Below, one piece after another: positions 35,531 to 43,627 of a DNA stretch of 64,000 nucleotides (position 1 is its first letter; each line of letters starts with the position of its first letter). Origin of the DNA: Saprospiraceae bacterium (lineage in GTDB: Bacteria; Bacteroidota; Bacteroidia; Chitinophagales; Saprospiraceae); NCBI GenBank assembly GCA_019638455.1, contig JAHBTU010000005.1, positions 213,054 to 277,053 of the forward strand, read 5' to 3'. The notes under the pieces are model-generated. The model made no database searches. It worked only from the letters and a program-made list of their open reading frames with translations, and was not told the origin of the DNA. Position numbers and translations under genes: made by a program.

Positions 35531-37159
35531 ATGCAGACAAATATTTTTGGTGAAATAGAAACATACGGGCTGACAATTGAACAGGCGGCAAAAACAGCTA
35601 ATGTTTCAACTGCAACTATTCGTAATTGGATTAAGACAGGTTACTTATTTCAATCAGGAAAAGGAATTGTTTCACAGGAGTCTTTTGAGAAATTTATGTC
35701 TCAGGTTGCAGGAAAAGAAAAACTAAATGCAAGAGCAAACAAATTATTAAAAGATGACCACGACCATAAAGAAGTCTCTGACAAATTGAGTTTATTGATT
35801 GAAAAATTCAATGGAGAACAGATAGGCATTGAATACGAAAGTTCACTTGCAGATTCATATAGAAACAAGGAGGGCATTTATTACACTCCTTCTTGGGTGG
35901 TAAAAGATATGTTTAAAAACATAAAAATCAACCCTGATTATAAATTTTTAGACCCCTGTTGTGGCTCTGGTAATTTTGTTATTGAAGCAATTAGGCAAGG
36001 AGTAGCCCCTGAAAATGTTTACGGGTTTGACGTAGATGAAAATGCAGTTGTAATTACCAAGCAGAGAATCAAAGATGAGTTTGGTTTTGACACCAACAAC
36101 GTTAAAGTTGGTGATTTTTTACAGGAGGCACACAAGTTAAAGACAGAAAAAATCACTTACGACCTCATTTTCACTAACCCGCCTTGGGGTAAGAAAATTG
36201 AAAAATCTGCAAGAGAGAAGTATTCCTCATTGTATAGTTGCGGAAATAGTTTAGACACAACGTCTTTATTTTTGGCAGCGAGTTTATCTATTTTGAAAAT
36301 TAACGGTTTCTTAGGTTTTTTAATCCAAGAGGCATTTTTCAACATTACTACTTTTGAAGACATCAGAAAAAGAGTATTGGCAAAAAAAATACTACGATTT
36401 GTGGATTATGGCAAAGCATTCAAAGGTTTAGTTACCAAAGCACAAGCCATTGTTATTGAAAACAATGCTTCTGACCCCCAAAACATTATTGAATGTTGTT
36501 CAGAAAATAATGTGTTCAATAGAACATTGGATTCCTTCAAAGAAAATCCTAAACACATTTTTAATTTTTGGACAAATGAAACCGAAGCAAAAATTATTAA
36601 CCAGCTCTATTCAATAAAACACATAACACTCAAAGACAAAGCAAATTGGGCATTGGGTATAGTGACGGGGAATAACGATAGATTTTGCAGTAATGAACCG
36701 AAAGATGATTATGTTCCTATTTACAAAGGTTCGGATATAACAAAATCAGGACTTAAAGAACCAAGCACTTTTATTTTTAGTGATTTTTCAAACTTTCAGC
36801 AGGTCGCACCCATAGAAATGTATCATTCTAAGGAAAAACTCATTTACAAGTTTATCTCATCCGACTTGTGTTTCTATTTTGATACAAAACAACGGTATAT
36901 CTTAAACAGTGCTAATCTTCTTATTCCTTTGAACATAGGAATATCTGCCGAACAACTAACTATGCTATTAAATAGCGAAATTATTAACTGGCTTTTCAAA
37001 AAATTGTTTTCAACCCATAAGGTTCTTAGAAGTGACCTTGAATTACTTCCAATACACCACGAATACTTTTCATTCCATCAGGAATTTACAGAAACAGATT
37101 ACTTAAACTATTTACAAATAATCAAAACAAGCAATGGAACTTACCGAGTTAAAGACTAA
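35531..37159 (+). CDS. Type II N6-adenine DNA methyltransferase (TaqI/Eco57I-like)
   Basis: The 542-residue product begins with a MerR-like helix-turn-helix (LTIEQAAKTANVSTATIRNW, residues about 14-33). The SAM-binding motif I follows (FLDPCCGSGNFVIEA, about 138-152), then catalytic motif IV NPPW (about 216-219). The region after about residue 380 fits a target-recognition domain. Gamma-type N6-adenine methylation is inferred. The 3' end overlaps the next gene by 26 bp. The whole region is AT-rich compared with the flanking genes, indicating horizontal acquisition. Confidence 0.9.
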   Translation: MQTNIFGEIETYGLTIEQAAKTANVSTATIRNWIKTGYLFQSGKGIVSQESFEKFMSQVAGKEKLNARANKLLKDDHDHKEVSDKLSLLIEKFNGEQIGIEYESSLADSYRNKEGIYYTPSWVVKDMFKNIKINPDYKFLDPCCGSGNFVIEAIRQGVAPENVYGFDVDENAVVITKQRIKDEFGFDTNNVKVGDFLQEAHKLKTEKITYDLIFTNPPWGKKIEKSAREKYSSLYSCGNSLDTTSLFLAASLSILKINGFLGFLIQEAFFNITTFEDIRKRVLAKKILRFVDYGKAFKGLVTKAQAIVIENNASDPQNIIECCSENNVFNRTLDSFKENPKHIFNFWTNETEAKIINQLYSIKHITLKDKANWALGIVTGNNDRFCSNEPKDDYVPIYKGSDITKSGLKEPSTFIFSDFSNFQQVAPIEMYHSKEKLIYKFISSDLCFYFDTKQRYILNSANLLIPLNIGISAEQLTMLLNSEIINWLFKKLFSTHKVLRSDLELLPIHHEYFSFHQEFTETDYLNYLQIIKTSNGTYRVKD

Positions 37160-37853
37160 AATTATTGAATCTTTTTCTGGTTCAGCAAGCGACCTTGAAG
37201 AGGTTCTTCAAATGGTTGATGATGACCAGTCAATTTTTCCATTTAATGAATACGAACACCTGATTTGCAATTTAATTGAACGGGGTGGTTTGACATATGA
37301 ACAATACATAGACATTAGGACTGAATATATTAGTGCAAATCCAAACCTTTGGATTTTTGAAATATCTGCACCAAGAGGATTCGGTGAAAAGTTTGCACAG
37401 ACCTATGTTCAGGGTAAGTGTTCTAAGCTAAAAAGTCCCAATAAAAAACTTGACCCGAATTACTCTGGGGACTATGATTTATGGCTTGATGGAATAAGAA
37501 TTGAGGTTAAAGCATCAAGGGCAGTTGATAGTGACAGTGACGAACCTCTGTATATGAAAGCTCTTTCAAGAAAAACTGACAAAAACTTCTTGATGAATTT
37601 TCAGCAGCTAAAACCACAATGCTGTGACGTATTTATTTGGGTTGCGGTTTACAGAGACCAAATTGTCCTTTGGGTTATGAGCAGTAAAGAAGTCTTGGAA
37701 AATCCATCTTACTCAAAAGGTCAACACAGAGGTAATAAGGGCAATGAAGGACAACTACACATCAGACAGGATAATGTAGCTCAATTGGGAAAATATGAAT
37801 TGCAGGGAGACAATTTAGAACAAGCCATAAGAGATGCTGCAAAGAGGAACTAA
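37134..37853 (+). CDS. Putative type II restriction endonuclease (PD-(D/E)XK-like)
   Basis: The 239-residue product overlaps the methyltransferase and is surely cotranscribed with it, so it is the likely cognate nuclease. A PD-(D/E)XK signature is visible as GDYDLWLDGIRIEVKAS (about residues 116-132: Asp, then E-V-K). I do not recognise the exact family and cannot predict the recognition site. Composition is AT-rich like its partner. An attC-like hairpin begins 10 bp after the stop codon. Confidence 0.78.
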   Translation: MELTELKTKIIESFSGSASDLEEVLQMVDDDQSIFPFNEYEHLICNLIERGGLTYEQYIDIRTEYISANPNLWIFEISAPRGFGEKFAQTYVQGKCSKLKSPNKKLDPNYSGDYDLWLDGIRIEVKASRAVDSDSDEPLYMKALSRKTDKNFLMNFQQLKPQCCDVFIWVAVYRDQIVLWVMSSKEVLENPSYSKGQHRGNKGNEGQLHIRQDNVAQLGKYELQGDNLEQAIRDAAKRN

Positions 37854-37862
37854 AAGCACTAC

Positions 37863-37996
37863 TGCCAACATCGGTTTTGCGTCAGGCGGGGTGACGTGCT
37901 TCTATTGATAATTTTGTGTATAATTGAAGTGCGGTTCTTCGTATCAAGTGCAGTGCTAAAAAGCCCGCCCGAACGCAAAGCCGAAAAACGTTAGCG
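37863..37996 (+). other. attC-like recombination site (putative integron cassette boundary)
   Basis: A 134-bp imperfect palindrome runs from TGCCAAC (37863-37869) to GTTAGCG (37990-37996), resembling the R'' (RYYYAAC) and R' (GTTRRRY) boxes of integron attC sites. The arms pair extensively: CGGTTTTGCGTCAGGCGGG at the left with CCCGCCCGAACGCAAAGCCG at the right. It sits between the restriction gene and arr in the position and orientation expected of an attC following a cassette gene. The R' box deviates from consensus at one or two positions. Confidence 0.55.
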
Positions 37997-38055
37997 GGCA
38001 TTGTAAAAGACAGATTACCAACGACAAGCACAAAGCAAAATTATAAACATTGGCA

Positions 38056-38502
38056 ATGGAGCAAAACAACAACGGACAGAAATCAAACAGACAAGGAGCA
38101 ACACCTTTCGCTCAGACTTACTTTCACGGGACAAAGGCAGACCTAAAAGTTGGAGACTTAATTGAAGTAGGTTTCAACTCTAATTATGGACAACAGAAAA
38201 ATGCAAAATATATCTTCTTGACAGCAACGTTAGACGCTGCAATTTGGGGAGCGGAACTTGCATTTGGTGACGGACGAGAAAGAATTTATTTGGTAGAACC
38301 AACAGGAGAAATTGAAAATGACCCTGACTTGACCGACAAAAAATTTCCCGGAAACCCAACACAATCTTTCCGCTCAACTAAGCCATTCAGGGTTGTCGGA
38401 GAAGTAACAGTTTGGCAAGGACATCCAGCCGAACAAGTAAAGACAATGAAAGAACACCTTGAAAAATTGAAAGAACAAGGCATAAATTCATTAAATGATT
38501 AG
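38056..38502 (+). CDS. arr: Rifampin ADP-ribosyltransferase (Arr)
   Basis: The 148-residue product matches the Arr family, which inactivates rifamycins by transferring ADP-ribose from NAD to the ansa-chain hydroxyl. Landmarks are TYFHGTKADLKVGDL (NAD-binding His-Gly), YIFLTATLDAAIWGAELA, YLVEPTGEIENDPDLTDKKF and FPGNPTQSFRST. These align along their length with cassette-borne Arr proteins, including the near-invariant FPGNPTQS. The start is ATG 38056; the TTG six bases earlier is less likely. It directly follows the attC-like site, as in arr cassettes of integrons. It is AT-rich and foreign-looking. Confidence 0.93.
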   Translation: MEQNNNGQKSNRQGATPFAQTYFHGTKADLKVGDLIEVGFNSNYGQQKNAKYIFLTATLDAAIWGAELAFGDGRERIYLVEPTGEIENDPDLTDKKFPGNPTQSFRSTKPFRVVGEVTVWQGHPAEQVKTMKEHLEKLKEQGINSLND

Positions 38503-38882
38503 CGGCTCTTCGTGACTTTATATGGGTTTCCACAACACACATCTATCATCTTGAAACCGTTTGTTTCAACGAGCGGTCAGGAATGCCCGACTGACCACAT
38601 CTATCTTCTTTGCAAAAACATCACATCTACAACGTTTTGAAGAAGTGATGTTTTTGCAAAGTAGATAGATGCGATGGGCAGGGATGCTTAATCCCCCGAC
38701 TGAAGCTCGGGGGTTACAAGATGATGGATGTGATGAGTGCTTTATTTCAATGTTTGCCCCTTGTAATGTCACGCAAAGCCCGAAAACCTTGGAAGCGACA
38801 ACAAAACGACAACTAAAAAGACGAAAAACCCAAAAATCACCTAACACGACAGACGTTTCGCAGACAAAATAAAACACACGAT
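38503..38882. other. Gene-free stretch with two hairpins and an attC-like half
   Basis: There is no gene. A stem of about 27 bp pairs CATCTATCTTCTTTGCAAAA (about 38600) with the inverted arm ending TAGATAGATG (about 38671). A second hairpin CCCCCGA...TCGGGGG lies at 38694-38715. Near 38771 the segment CACGCAAAGCCCGAAAACC resembles the right arm of the attC-like site at 37863-37996, so a damaged cassette boundary may be present. Confidence 0.45.
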
Positions 38883-38958
38883 ATGAAAACCACTCCCGAA
38901 CACGATGAGCGAATTGCAAAAATGACTTTTGCGTCTGTGTACCCACACTACATTACAA

Positions 38959-39027
38959 GGTAGTGTCAACCTATGAGTGATTTTCGATAAAGATGATTGA
39001 TTTCATCACTCGATATTTGGCACTACC
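38959..39027. repeat. 69-bp palindrome with IS1 ends
   Basis: GGTAGTGTCAACCTATGAGTGAT at the left (38959 on) is matched by an inverted GGTAGTGCCAAATATCGAGTGAT-like arm ending at 39027 (CACTACC). It looks like a solo-end or mini-element derived from the same IS1 family as the intact copy downstream. Confidence 0.65.
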
Positions 39028-39072
39028 GGTTCGTGAAGTATTTGAATTGCATGGTCAATTGATAGCTATAAT

Positions 39073-39195
39073 CACACTGCTGGACATTTTCAAATTTGCC
39101 AAGAAGACACAAAGACGCAAAGCAAAATACTCATTGATTTGCCGCATTTTGTGCCTTTGTGTCTTTGCAGCACAATAATAATGTCCAGTAGTGTG
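39073..39195 (+). repeat. RepB dispersed repeat, copy 3
   Basis: It runs from CACACTGCTGGACATT to AATGTCCAGTAGTGTG with clear inverted termini, and is the best-preserved copy of the family. It is carried inside the IS1-bounded insertion. Confidence 0.85.
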
Positions 39196-39401
39196 AGCCA
39201 TAATTCACTTGTTTTTTTGCAGGTTTCTATATTTCCCAACTTTGCATGAAAATATCAACGCTCACTCCAACTACGTCACGAGTGCCTTCAAGGTGTTGAA
39301 ATTCAAAAAATTAAGTTATTTTGTCACTACTCAAATTCTTCACGAACCATTGTTTCAAGAATGTTTGTAAAAACTTAGGTAGGACAGCAGACATTGAATT
39401 T

Positions 39402-39492
39402 TTGACAGGATTTACAAGATTTACAGGATTTTTTAGCGGCGAATCCACTCCATCTATCCTGCAAACCCTTTCAAAAACCTATAGCCTGTCAA
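39402..39492 (+). repeat. RepF repeat, copy 2
   Basis: It begins TTGACAGGATTTACAAG and ends CCTGTCAA, an inverted-terminus unit related to the one at 27624-27698. A RepA right-end remnant (TTGCGTTGACTATA) follows at 39530-39543. Confidence 0.55.
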
Positions 39493-39607
39493 CCGAGTCT
39501 TATGCGCTTGGGGCTGCCTAAGTTTTTACTTGCGTTGACTATAGTGAAAGGTAAGTGGTAGTGTCATTTTGGGGGTGATTTGGTATTTTTGCGTCAAACT
39601 TTATGAA

Positions 39608-39883
39608 ATGGTATTAGATGTAAAATGCTGCCATAAATGTGGCTCTGAACACATTGTGAAAAACGGGTCGAACGCATCAGGCAATCCGAAGTACAAATGC
39701 AAGGCTTGCGGCTTCGGCGGGGTGTTTCAAACGCTTCGGAAAAGCGAGGAATTTAAAGAAATGGTCGTCAGGGCGGCCCAAGAACGCAGTTCGTCACGGG
39801 GTCTTGCCAGAACCTTTGGCATCAGTCACCAAACGGCTCTGAGGTGGATAAAAAAAAAGCGCAGTCCCTTCCCGACATCGTGA
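39608..39883 (+). CDS. IS1-like InsA (zinc-finger/HTH part of transposase)
   Basis: The 91-residue product starts MVLDVKCCHKCGS. It has a Cys4 zinc-finger-like pattern (CxxC...CxxC, residues about 6-37) and a helix-turn-helix (SSRGLARTFGISHQTALRWI). The frame is continued by InsB through a slip in the A-run at 39850-39858. ATG 39608 is preferred over the earlier upstream codon at 39569, which lies only 11 bp inside the element end. Confidence 0.85.
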   Translation: MVLDVKCCHKCGSEHIVKNGSNASGNPKYKCKACGFGGVFQTLRKSEEFKEMVVRAAQERSSSRGLARTFGISHQTALRWIKKKRSPFPTS

Positions 39884-40320
39884 CCACGTTGCTTCCGGCC
39901 AAGAAAAAAGACGTTCTCGAACTGGATGAATTATGGTCTTTTGTCTATTGCAAAGACTTTAAACGCTGGGTTTGGATAGCACTTTGCCGCAGAACACGTC
40001 AAATTGTCTCTTTTTTCATCGGCGACCGAAGCGAACAATCTTGTCGGCGGTTTTGGGAACTGATTCCGCCTGAATATCGAAAATGCCGAACGTTCAGCGA
40101 TTTTTGGGAGGCATACGCCGCGGTTATTGATACAGGCAAACACAAGATGGTGGGAAAAGAATCCGGGGAAACTTCTCATGTGGAACGCTGGAACAACACC
40201 CTTCGCCAGAGAATTTGTCGATTCGTCAGAAAAACGCTATCCTTTTCAAAATCCGATGAAATGCACGAACTGTACCTCCATTTGTTCGTCTACAACTACA
40301 ACATATCACTCATAAAATGA
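39844..40320 (+). CDS. IS1-like InsB (catalytic part of transposase)
   Basis: The 158-residue product is probably translated only as a frameshift fusion with InsA. It carries the DDE-type catalytic core: LELDELWSFV (first Asp), AAVIDTGKHKMV (second Asp region) and ETSHVERWNNTLRQR (Glu with the IS1-type ERxNxxLRxR signature). It appears intact, so the element may still be active. Confidence 0.85.
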   Translation: MDKKKAQSLPDIVTTLLPAKKKDVLELDELWSFVYCKDFKRWVWIALCRRTRQIVSFFIGDRSEQSCRRFWELIPPEYRKCRTFSDFWEAYAAVIDTGKHKMVGKESGETSHVERWNNTLRQRICRFVRKTLSFSKSDEMHELYLHLFVYNYNISLIK

Positions 40321-40697
40321 CACTACCCATTACAAAAGTGGAAAGCAAAGGCAGGACCATTGAAGAATTACATCAAGTCATAGAATGGCTGACAGGTTTT
40401 GACACTCCAAAATTGCAAGAACTCATTGACGAGAAAGTAACTTTTGAAGCATTTTTTAAGAGCGCAAAACTCAACCCCAAAGCAGAACTAATTACAGGAG
40501 TAATTTGTGGTTATCGGATAGAAGAAATTGAAAACTCACTAACAAGACAAACTAGGTATTTAGACAAGTTAGTGGACGAGTTGGCAAAAGGCAAAAAGAT
40601 GGAAAAAATTTTAAGGCAGTAGACTTGTTGCGGTGGAGGGCTTTCCCTTCGCCAAAGACCTTCACCATAACAAGTATAGTAATTAAAATCCGAAATT

Positions 40698-41141
40698 ATG
40701 GCAAAAGCAAAGACAATTTACACGGGTCAAGACGTAATGGATTTTGTAAATTCTTACGTTGACGCCGAACAGAAAAAAGCAGACAGTTTTCGACTGTTGG
40801 AGTTAATGCAAGAGTGGTCTGACTCTGAACCTAAAATGTGGGGGCCGACCATTATCGGATTCGGCAACTACCATTACAAGTATGCAAGCGGACATGAAGG
40901 AGATGCTCCAGTTCTTGGATTTTCCCCAAGAAAGGCAGCGTTTTCACTCTACGTTTATTCTGATACTGAGAGAAGTAGATTATTGCTAGCCGACCTTGGC
41001 AAGTTCAAAATGAGCAAAGCCTGCATCTATGTGAAAAAACTTTCCGACATCAATTTGTCAGTTTTAAAAGAACTCTGCATAGAATCAATAAAATACATTA
41101 GCGAGCATCACGAATGTTCTTGCAGAGAAAAATATACCTAG
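40698..41141 (+). CDS. DUF1801 domain protein with stop codon supplied by a RepA repeat
   Basis: The 147-residue product is a YdhG/DUF1801-type protein with the landmarks LLELMQEWSDSEPKMWGPTI, IIGFGNYHYKY, FSPRKAAFSLY and a terminal cysteine-bearing ECSCREK. The family is small and of unknown function. The last two codons (Tyr, Thr) and the TAG stop fall inside the left end of RepA copy C (TATACCTAG), so the natural C terminus may have been altered by the insertion. It belongs to the AT-rich island and could be another former cassette. Confidence 0.88.
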   Translation: MAKAKTIYTGQDVMDFVNSYVDAEQKKADSFRLLELMQEWSDSEPKMWGPTIIGFGNYHYKYASGHEGDAPVLGFSPRKAAFSLYVYSDTERSRLLLADLGKFKMSKACIYVKKLSDINLSVLKELCIESIKYISEHHECSCREKYT

Positions 41142-41312
41142 ATTAAAGAGGATTTGAACCTGCCCGTTGGCAAGACAGGGATGCCCTTGATTGATTTGCA
41201 TGATTTCCAAAGGATTGCGAGCGCCGTTCGTTCAAAACCACCTTGTCAGACCCTGTGCTTAGGGGCCTGCCCGGCCAAGTGAAGCGGACGGGGCTGATTT
41301 GCGTTGACTATA
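41133..41312 (+). repeat. RepA dispersed repeat, copy C
   Basis: This 180-bp copy has TATA ends and overlaps the 3' end of the DUF1801 gene by nine bases. Its sequence is almost identical to copies A and B. Confidence 0.9.
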
Positions 41313-41490
41313 ACAGACACTTTGACGAAAGACAGAAACACTGCCGCCAACGGCGGTTTTGCGTCAGGCCGTGCTGGGCGACGCACTCAGGCAAACGGAT
41401 AGATGAGGGATACAAGCAAGCCCCTTGTCACGCTTCAAGCATCTGGCCGTGTTTGCTTATCGTAGTGTGGACGGATACAAAAGGTTGGCC
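41313..41490. other. Right edge of the island with an attC-like left arm
   Basis: There is no gene. Near 41341-41372 the text GCCGCCAACGGCGG followed by TTTTGCGTCAGGC repeats the left arm of the attC-like site at 37863. The matching right arm is not clear. It may mark the last, degenerate boundary of the cassette region. Confidence 0.4.
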
Positions 41491-42477
41491 TCAATAAATC
41501 AACCCCACCTTTTCTCTGATAGCATCCAGCGTCTCCACCAGATTCAGTGTAAAGCCCAACGGCACTTTATCGCTTTCAAGCATTTCGTTTTCAAGGCATT
41601 GCATCACATGAGCCGCCTCGAAAGCGTAGCCCCAGCCTCCGTAGGGGATGCGCAAATCGCGCTTGACTTCCGTGCGGCCTTCGTATTTTGAAACAGTAAG
41701 CCGGTCGGTGTGGTGCCAGCGCGGATGGAGGCGAATCGTGCCTTCTCGCCCGTGAAGCCAAGCCTCCACGGGCGTGTTGGCGGCGATGGTCGAATGGCCA
41801 AGTGCGAGGCGTTTGCCGGGATATTGAAAAGTGAAGGCGCAACTTTCGTCCACGTCGGTTTGGGTGAAGGTGGCGGCGGCGAGGATGTCCTCTTCGGCGG
41901 GTTTTCCAAACATAAAAAGCGCGAGCAAGGCAGGGTAAATCCCGATGTCGAGCAGAGAGCCACCGCCGAGGGCTTTGTTGAACACGCGAGAATTTGGGTC
42001 GAAAGGCATACAATAGCCGAAATCTGCCTTGACCGTGTGCACTTCTCCGATTTCGCCTTTTTCCACGAGTTCAAAGGCATGATTGACCGCCGGAATGAAG
42101 CGCGTCCATAGGGCTTCCATGAGAAAGACGCGATTTTGCCGAGCGGCTGCGACCATGCGGCGGGCTTCACCGATGTTCATGGCGAAGGGTTTTTCGCACA
42201 AAACGGGGGTGTTGTTTTCCAAACAAAGCAGCGTGTTTTCGCAGTGCAAAACGTGCGGCGTGGCGACATAGACGATGTCCAAATCGGGGCAATGCACGAG
42301 GTCGTCGTAGCGCCCAAAAGCGTGCGGCGCGTCGTATTCGGCGGCAAAGGCTTGAGCGCGTTCGAGCGAGGTGGAGGCCACTGCGTGAAGGCGGGCATTC
42401 GGCAGCAACCTCAGGTCGTCAGCAAATTTGCGAGCGATTTTTCCAAGACCGATGATGCCCCAATTATGGATTTTCAT
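41491..42477 (-). CDS. Gfo/Idh/MocA-family oxidoreductase
   Basis: The 328-residue NAD(P)-dependent oxidoreductase starts KIHNWGIIGLGKIARKFADDL, with a Rossmann GxGxxA-type fingerprint. The conserved EKPFAMN (about residues 96-102) provides the catalytic Lys. A dehydrogenase-like C-terminal domain follows (GGGSLLDIGIYPALLALF). The resemblance is to trans-1,2-dihydrobenzene-1,2-diol/D-xylose dehydrogenase-type members, but the substrate is undetermined. It is just downstream of hldD on the same strand (73-bp gap). Confidence 0.88.
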   Translation of the reverse strand: MKIHNWGIIGLGKIARKFADDLRLLPNARLHAVASTSLERAQAFAAEYDAPHAFGRYDDLVHCPDLDIVYVATPHVLHCENTLLCLENNTPVLCEKPFAMNIGEARRMVAAARQNRVFLMEALWTRFIPAVNHAFELVEKGEIGEVHTVKADFGYCMPFDPNSRVFNKALGGGSLLDIGIYPALLALFMFGKPAEEDILAAATFTQTDVDESCAFTFQYPGKRLALGHSTIAANTPVEAWLHGREGTIRLHPRWHHTDRLTVSKYEGRTEVKRDLRIPYGGWGYAFEAAHVMQCLENEMLESDKVPLGFTLNLVETLDAIREKVGLIY

Positions 42478-42550
42478 GGCTGATTTGTCTGTGCGGCGTA
42501 TGGGTTGTTTGTCGGTCGGAGCGTTTTGTTTGCAAGGATCGCGCCCCCAC

Positions 42551-43549
42551 TCAATAGGTGGTTTCCTCTTTCAGATAACGCTGGACGTAGTCTTCGATTC
42601 CTTCTTCCAAGCCATAGAATGGTTCGTGGTAGCCAGCAGAGCGGAGTTTGTCCATTTCGGCTTGGGTGAAGTACTGATAGGTGTCGCGGATGTCGGCAGG
42701 CGTGTCAACGAAGGAGATGTTAGGCTCCAGATTCAAGGCGCGGAAGGTGCCGGTGGCCAAGTCGAGGAAGGTGCGGGCCTTGCCTGTGCCGAGGTTGTAA
42801 ATCGCGTTGGGCGGTCTTTTTTCCAAAAAGAAAAGCAACACGTCCACCACGTCTTTCATGTAGATGAAGTCGCGGCTTTGCTCACCGTCCTTGAAGTCGG
42901 GACGGTGCGAGCGAAAGAGTTTCATGCCTCCGGTGGCTTTTATTTGCCGGGCGGTGTGGAATATGACCGATGCCATGCGGCCTTTGTGATACTCGTTGGG
43001 GCCGTACACGTTGAAGAATTTGAAGCCTGCCCAAGCAGGGGGGCAAAGGGTGGCAGCGGGGTCTTCCTTTTCTTCTCTATCCAATATGCCCAACACCCAC
43101 ACATCGAAGTCTTGTTTTGATTGGCCGTAGGGGTTGAGGGGTTTTAGATTGGGAATAATGGCGTGGGCGTCGGAATAGCCGATTTCGCCCAAGCCGTAAG
43201 TGGCGGCGCTGCTGGCATAGAGAAACGGGATTTGGAAACCCGCGCAAAGCATCCACAAGGCTCGGGAGTATTCGAGGTTGAGTTCGTCGAAGATGGCGGT
43301 GTCCGTCTCGGTCGTGTCGGTGCGAGCGCCGAGGTGCAGCACCGCGTCCACATCGGCATGGTTGCGTTCGAGCCAACGCACGAAATTGTTGCGATGCACC
43401 TGCCCCCAAAGTTTTTTGCCCTCGAGGTTCCGGTTTTTTTCGGGGCGCGAAAAATCGTCCACGGCCAATATGTCGGAATGCCCCGCGTCGTTGAGCTTTT
43501 TCACCATGCAGGAACCGATGAAACCTGCCGCGCCCGTTACTACTATCAT
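42551..43549 (-). CDS. hldD: ADP-L-glycero-D-manno-heptose-6-epimerase
   Basis: This extended SDR enzyme makes the heptose donor for lipopolysaccharide inner core. The 332 residues include the NAD-binding GAAGFIGS at the N terminus, HLGARTDTTETD, catalytic YASSAATYG and NPYGQSK (Tyr-x3-Lys), and the KFFNVYGPNEYHKGRMAS segment typical of HldD. It lies divergent to lpxH and in the same region as ugd and gmhA, consistent with an envelope polysaccharide role. Confidence 0.93.
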   Translation of the reverse strand: MIVVTGAAGFIGSCMVKKLNDAGHSDILAVDDFSRPEKNRNLEGKKLWGQVHRNNFVRWLERNHADVDAVLHLGARTDTTETDTAIFDELNLEYSRALWMLCAGFQIPFLYASSAATYGLGEIGYSDAHAIIPNLKPLNPYGQSKQDFDVWVLGILDREEKEDPAATLCPPAWAGFKFFNVYGPNEYHKGRMASVIFHTARQIKATGGMKLFRSHRPDFKDGEQSRDFIYMKDVVDVLLFFLEKRPPNAIYNLGTGKARTFLDLATGTFRALNLEPNISFVDTPADIRDTYQYFTQAEMDKLRSAGYHEPFYGLEEGIEDYVQRYLKEETTY

Positions 43550-43614
43550 GTGCTTGGTGTGTTTTTGAGTTTGCGTGTGTTATTTTCAGGGACAAATGTA
43601 GCACCTCAGATAGA

Positions 43615-43622
43615 TACCTTTG
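43615..43622 (+). promoter_or_regulatory. Bacteroidota -7 promoter box for lpxH
   Basis: TACCTTTG is a perfect TAnnTTTG match ending five bases before the lpxH ATG, so the transcript is predicted to be leaderless or nearly so. Confidence 0.6.
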
Positions 43623-43627
43623 CCGCG

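Larger units (their letters stand above)
39558..40327 (+). mobile_element. IS1-family insertion sequence (770 bp)
   Basis: The ends are GGTAGTGTCATTTT at 39558 and its inverted complement ending at 40327. A 770-bp length is typical of IS1. It encodes overlapping InsA- and InsB-like frames joined at a nine-A run (39850-39858), consistent with programmed frameshifting. Its own left flank does not match the right-hand target duplication, which instead pairs with the outer end at 38959. Confidence 0.88.
38951..40335 (+). mobile_element. IS1-bounded insertion unit with 8-bp target duplication
   Basis: The inserted block 38959-40327 is flanked by CATTACAA on both sides (38951-38958, 40328-40335). 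It begins GGTAGTGTCA and ends with the inverted TGACACTACC. Inside are a short 69-bp IS1-end palindrome (38959-39027), a RepB copy, a RepF copy, the last 14 bp of a RepA copy and a complete IS1-like element (39558-40327). The whole 1369-bp assembly shares one target duplication. Confidence 0.85.
38883..40622 (+). pseudogene. DUF2200 gene split by an IS1-bounded insertion
   Basis: The N-terminal part (38883-38957) reads MKTTPEHDERIAKMTFASV then YPHYIT, and stops three codons later. The C-terminal part resumes at about 40329 as ITKVESKGRT...and ends at 40622 with LVDELAKGKKMEKILRQ. Removing 38959-40327 plus one copy of the 8-bp duplication CATTACAA rejoins the frame perfectly (YPHYITKVESKG). 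The restored product would be about 125 residues, matching the usual length of DUF2200. The function of the family is unknown. Confidence 0.92.

Noticed and set aside
39233..39370. Frame resembling the start of a transposase (HENINAHSNYVTSAFKVLKF)
   Set aside because: It has no start codon, is under 45 codons and I could not place it in a family with confidence.
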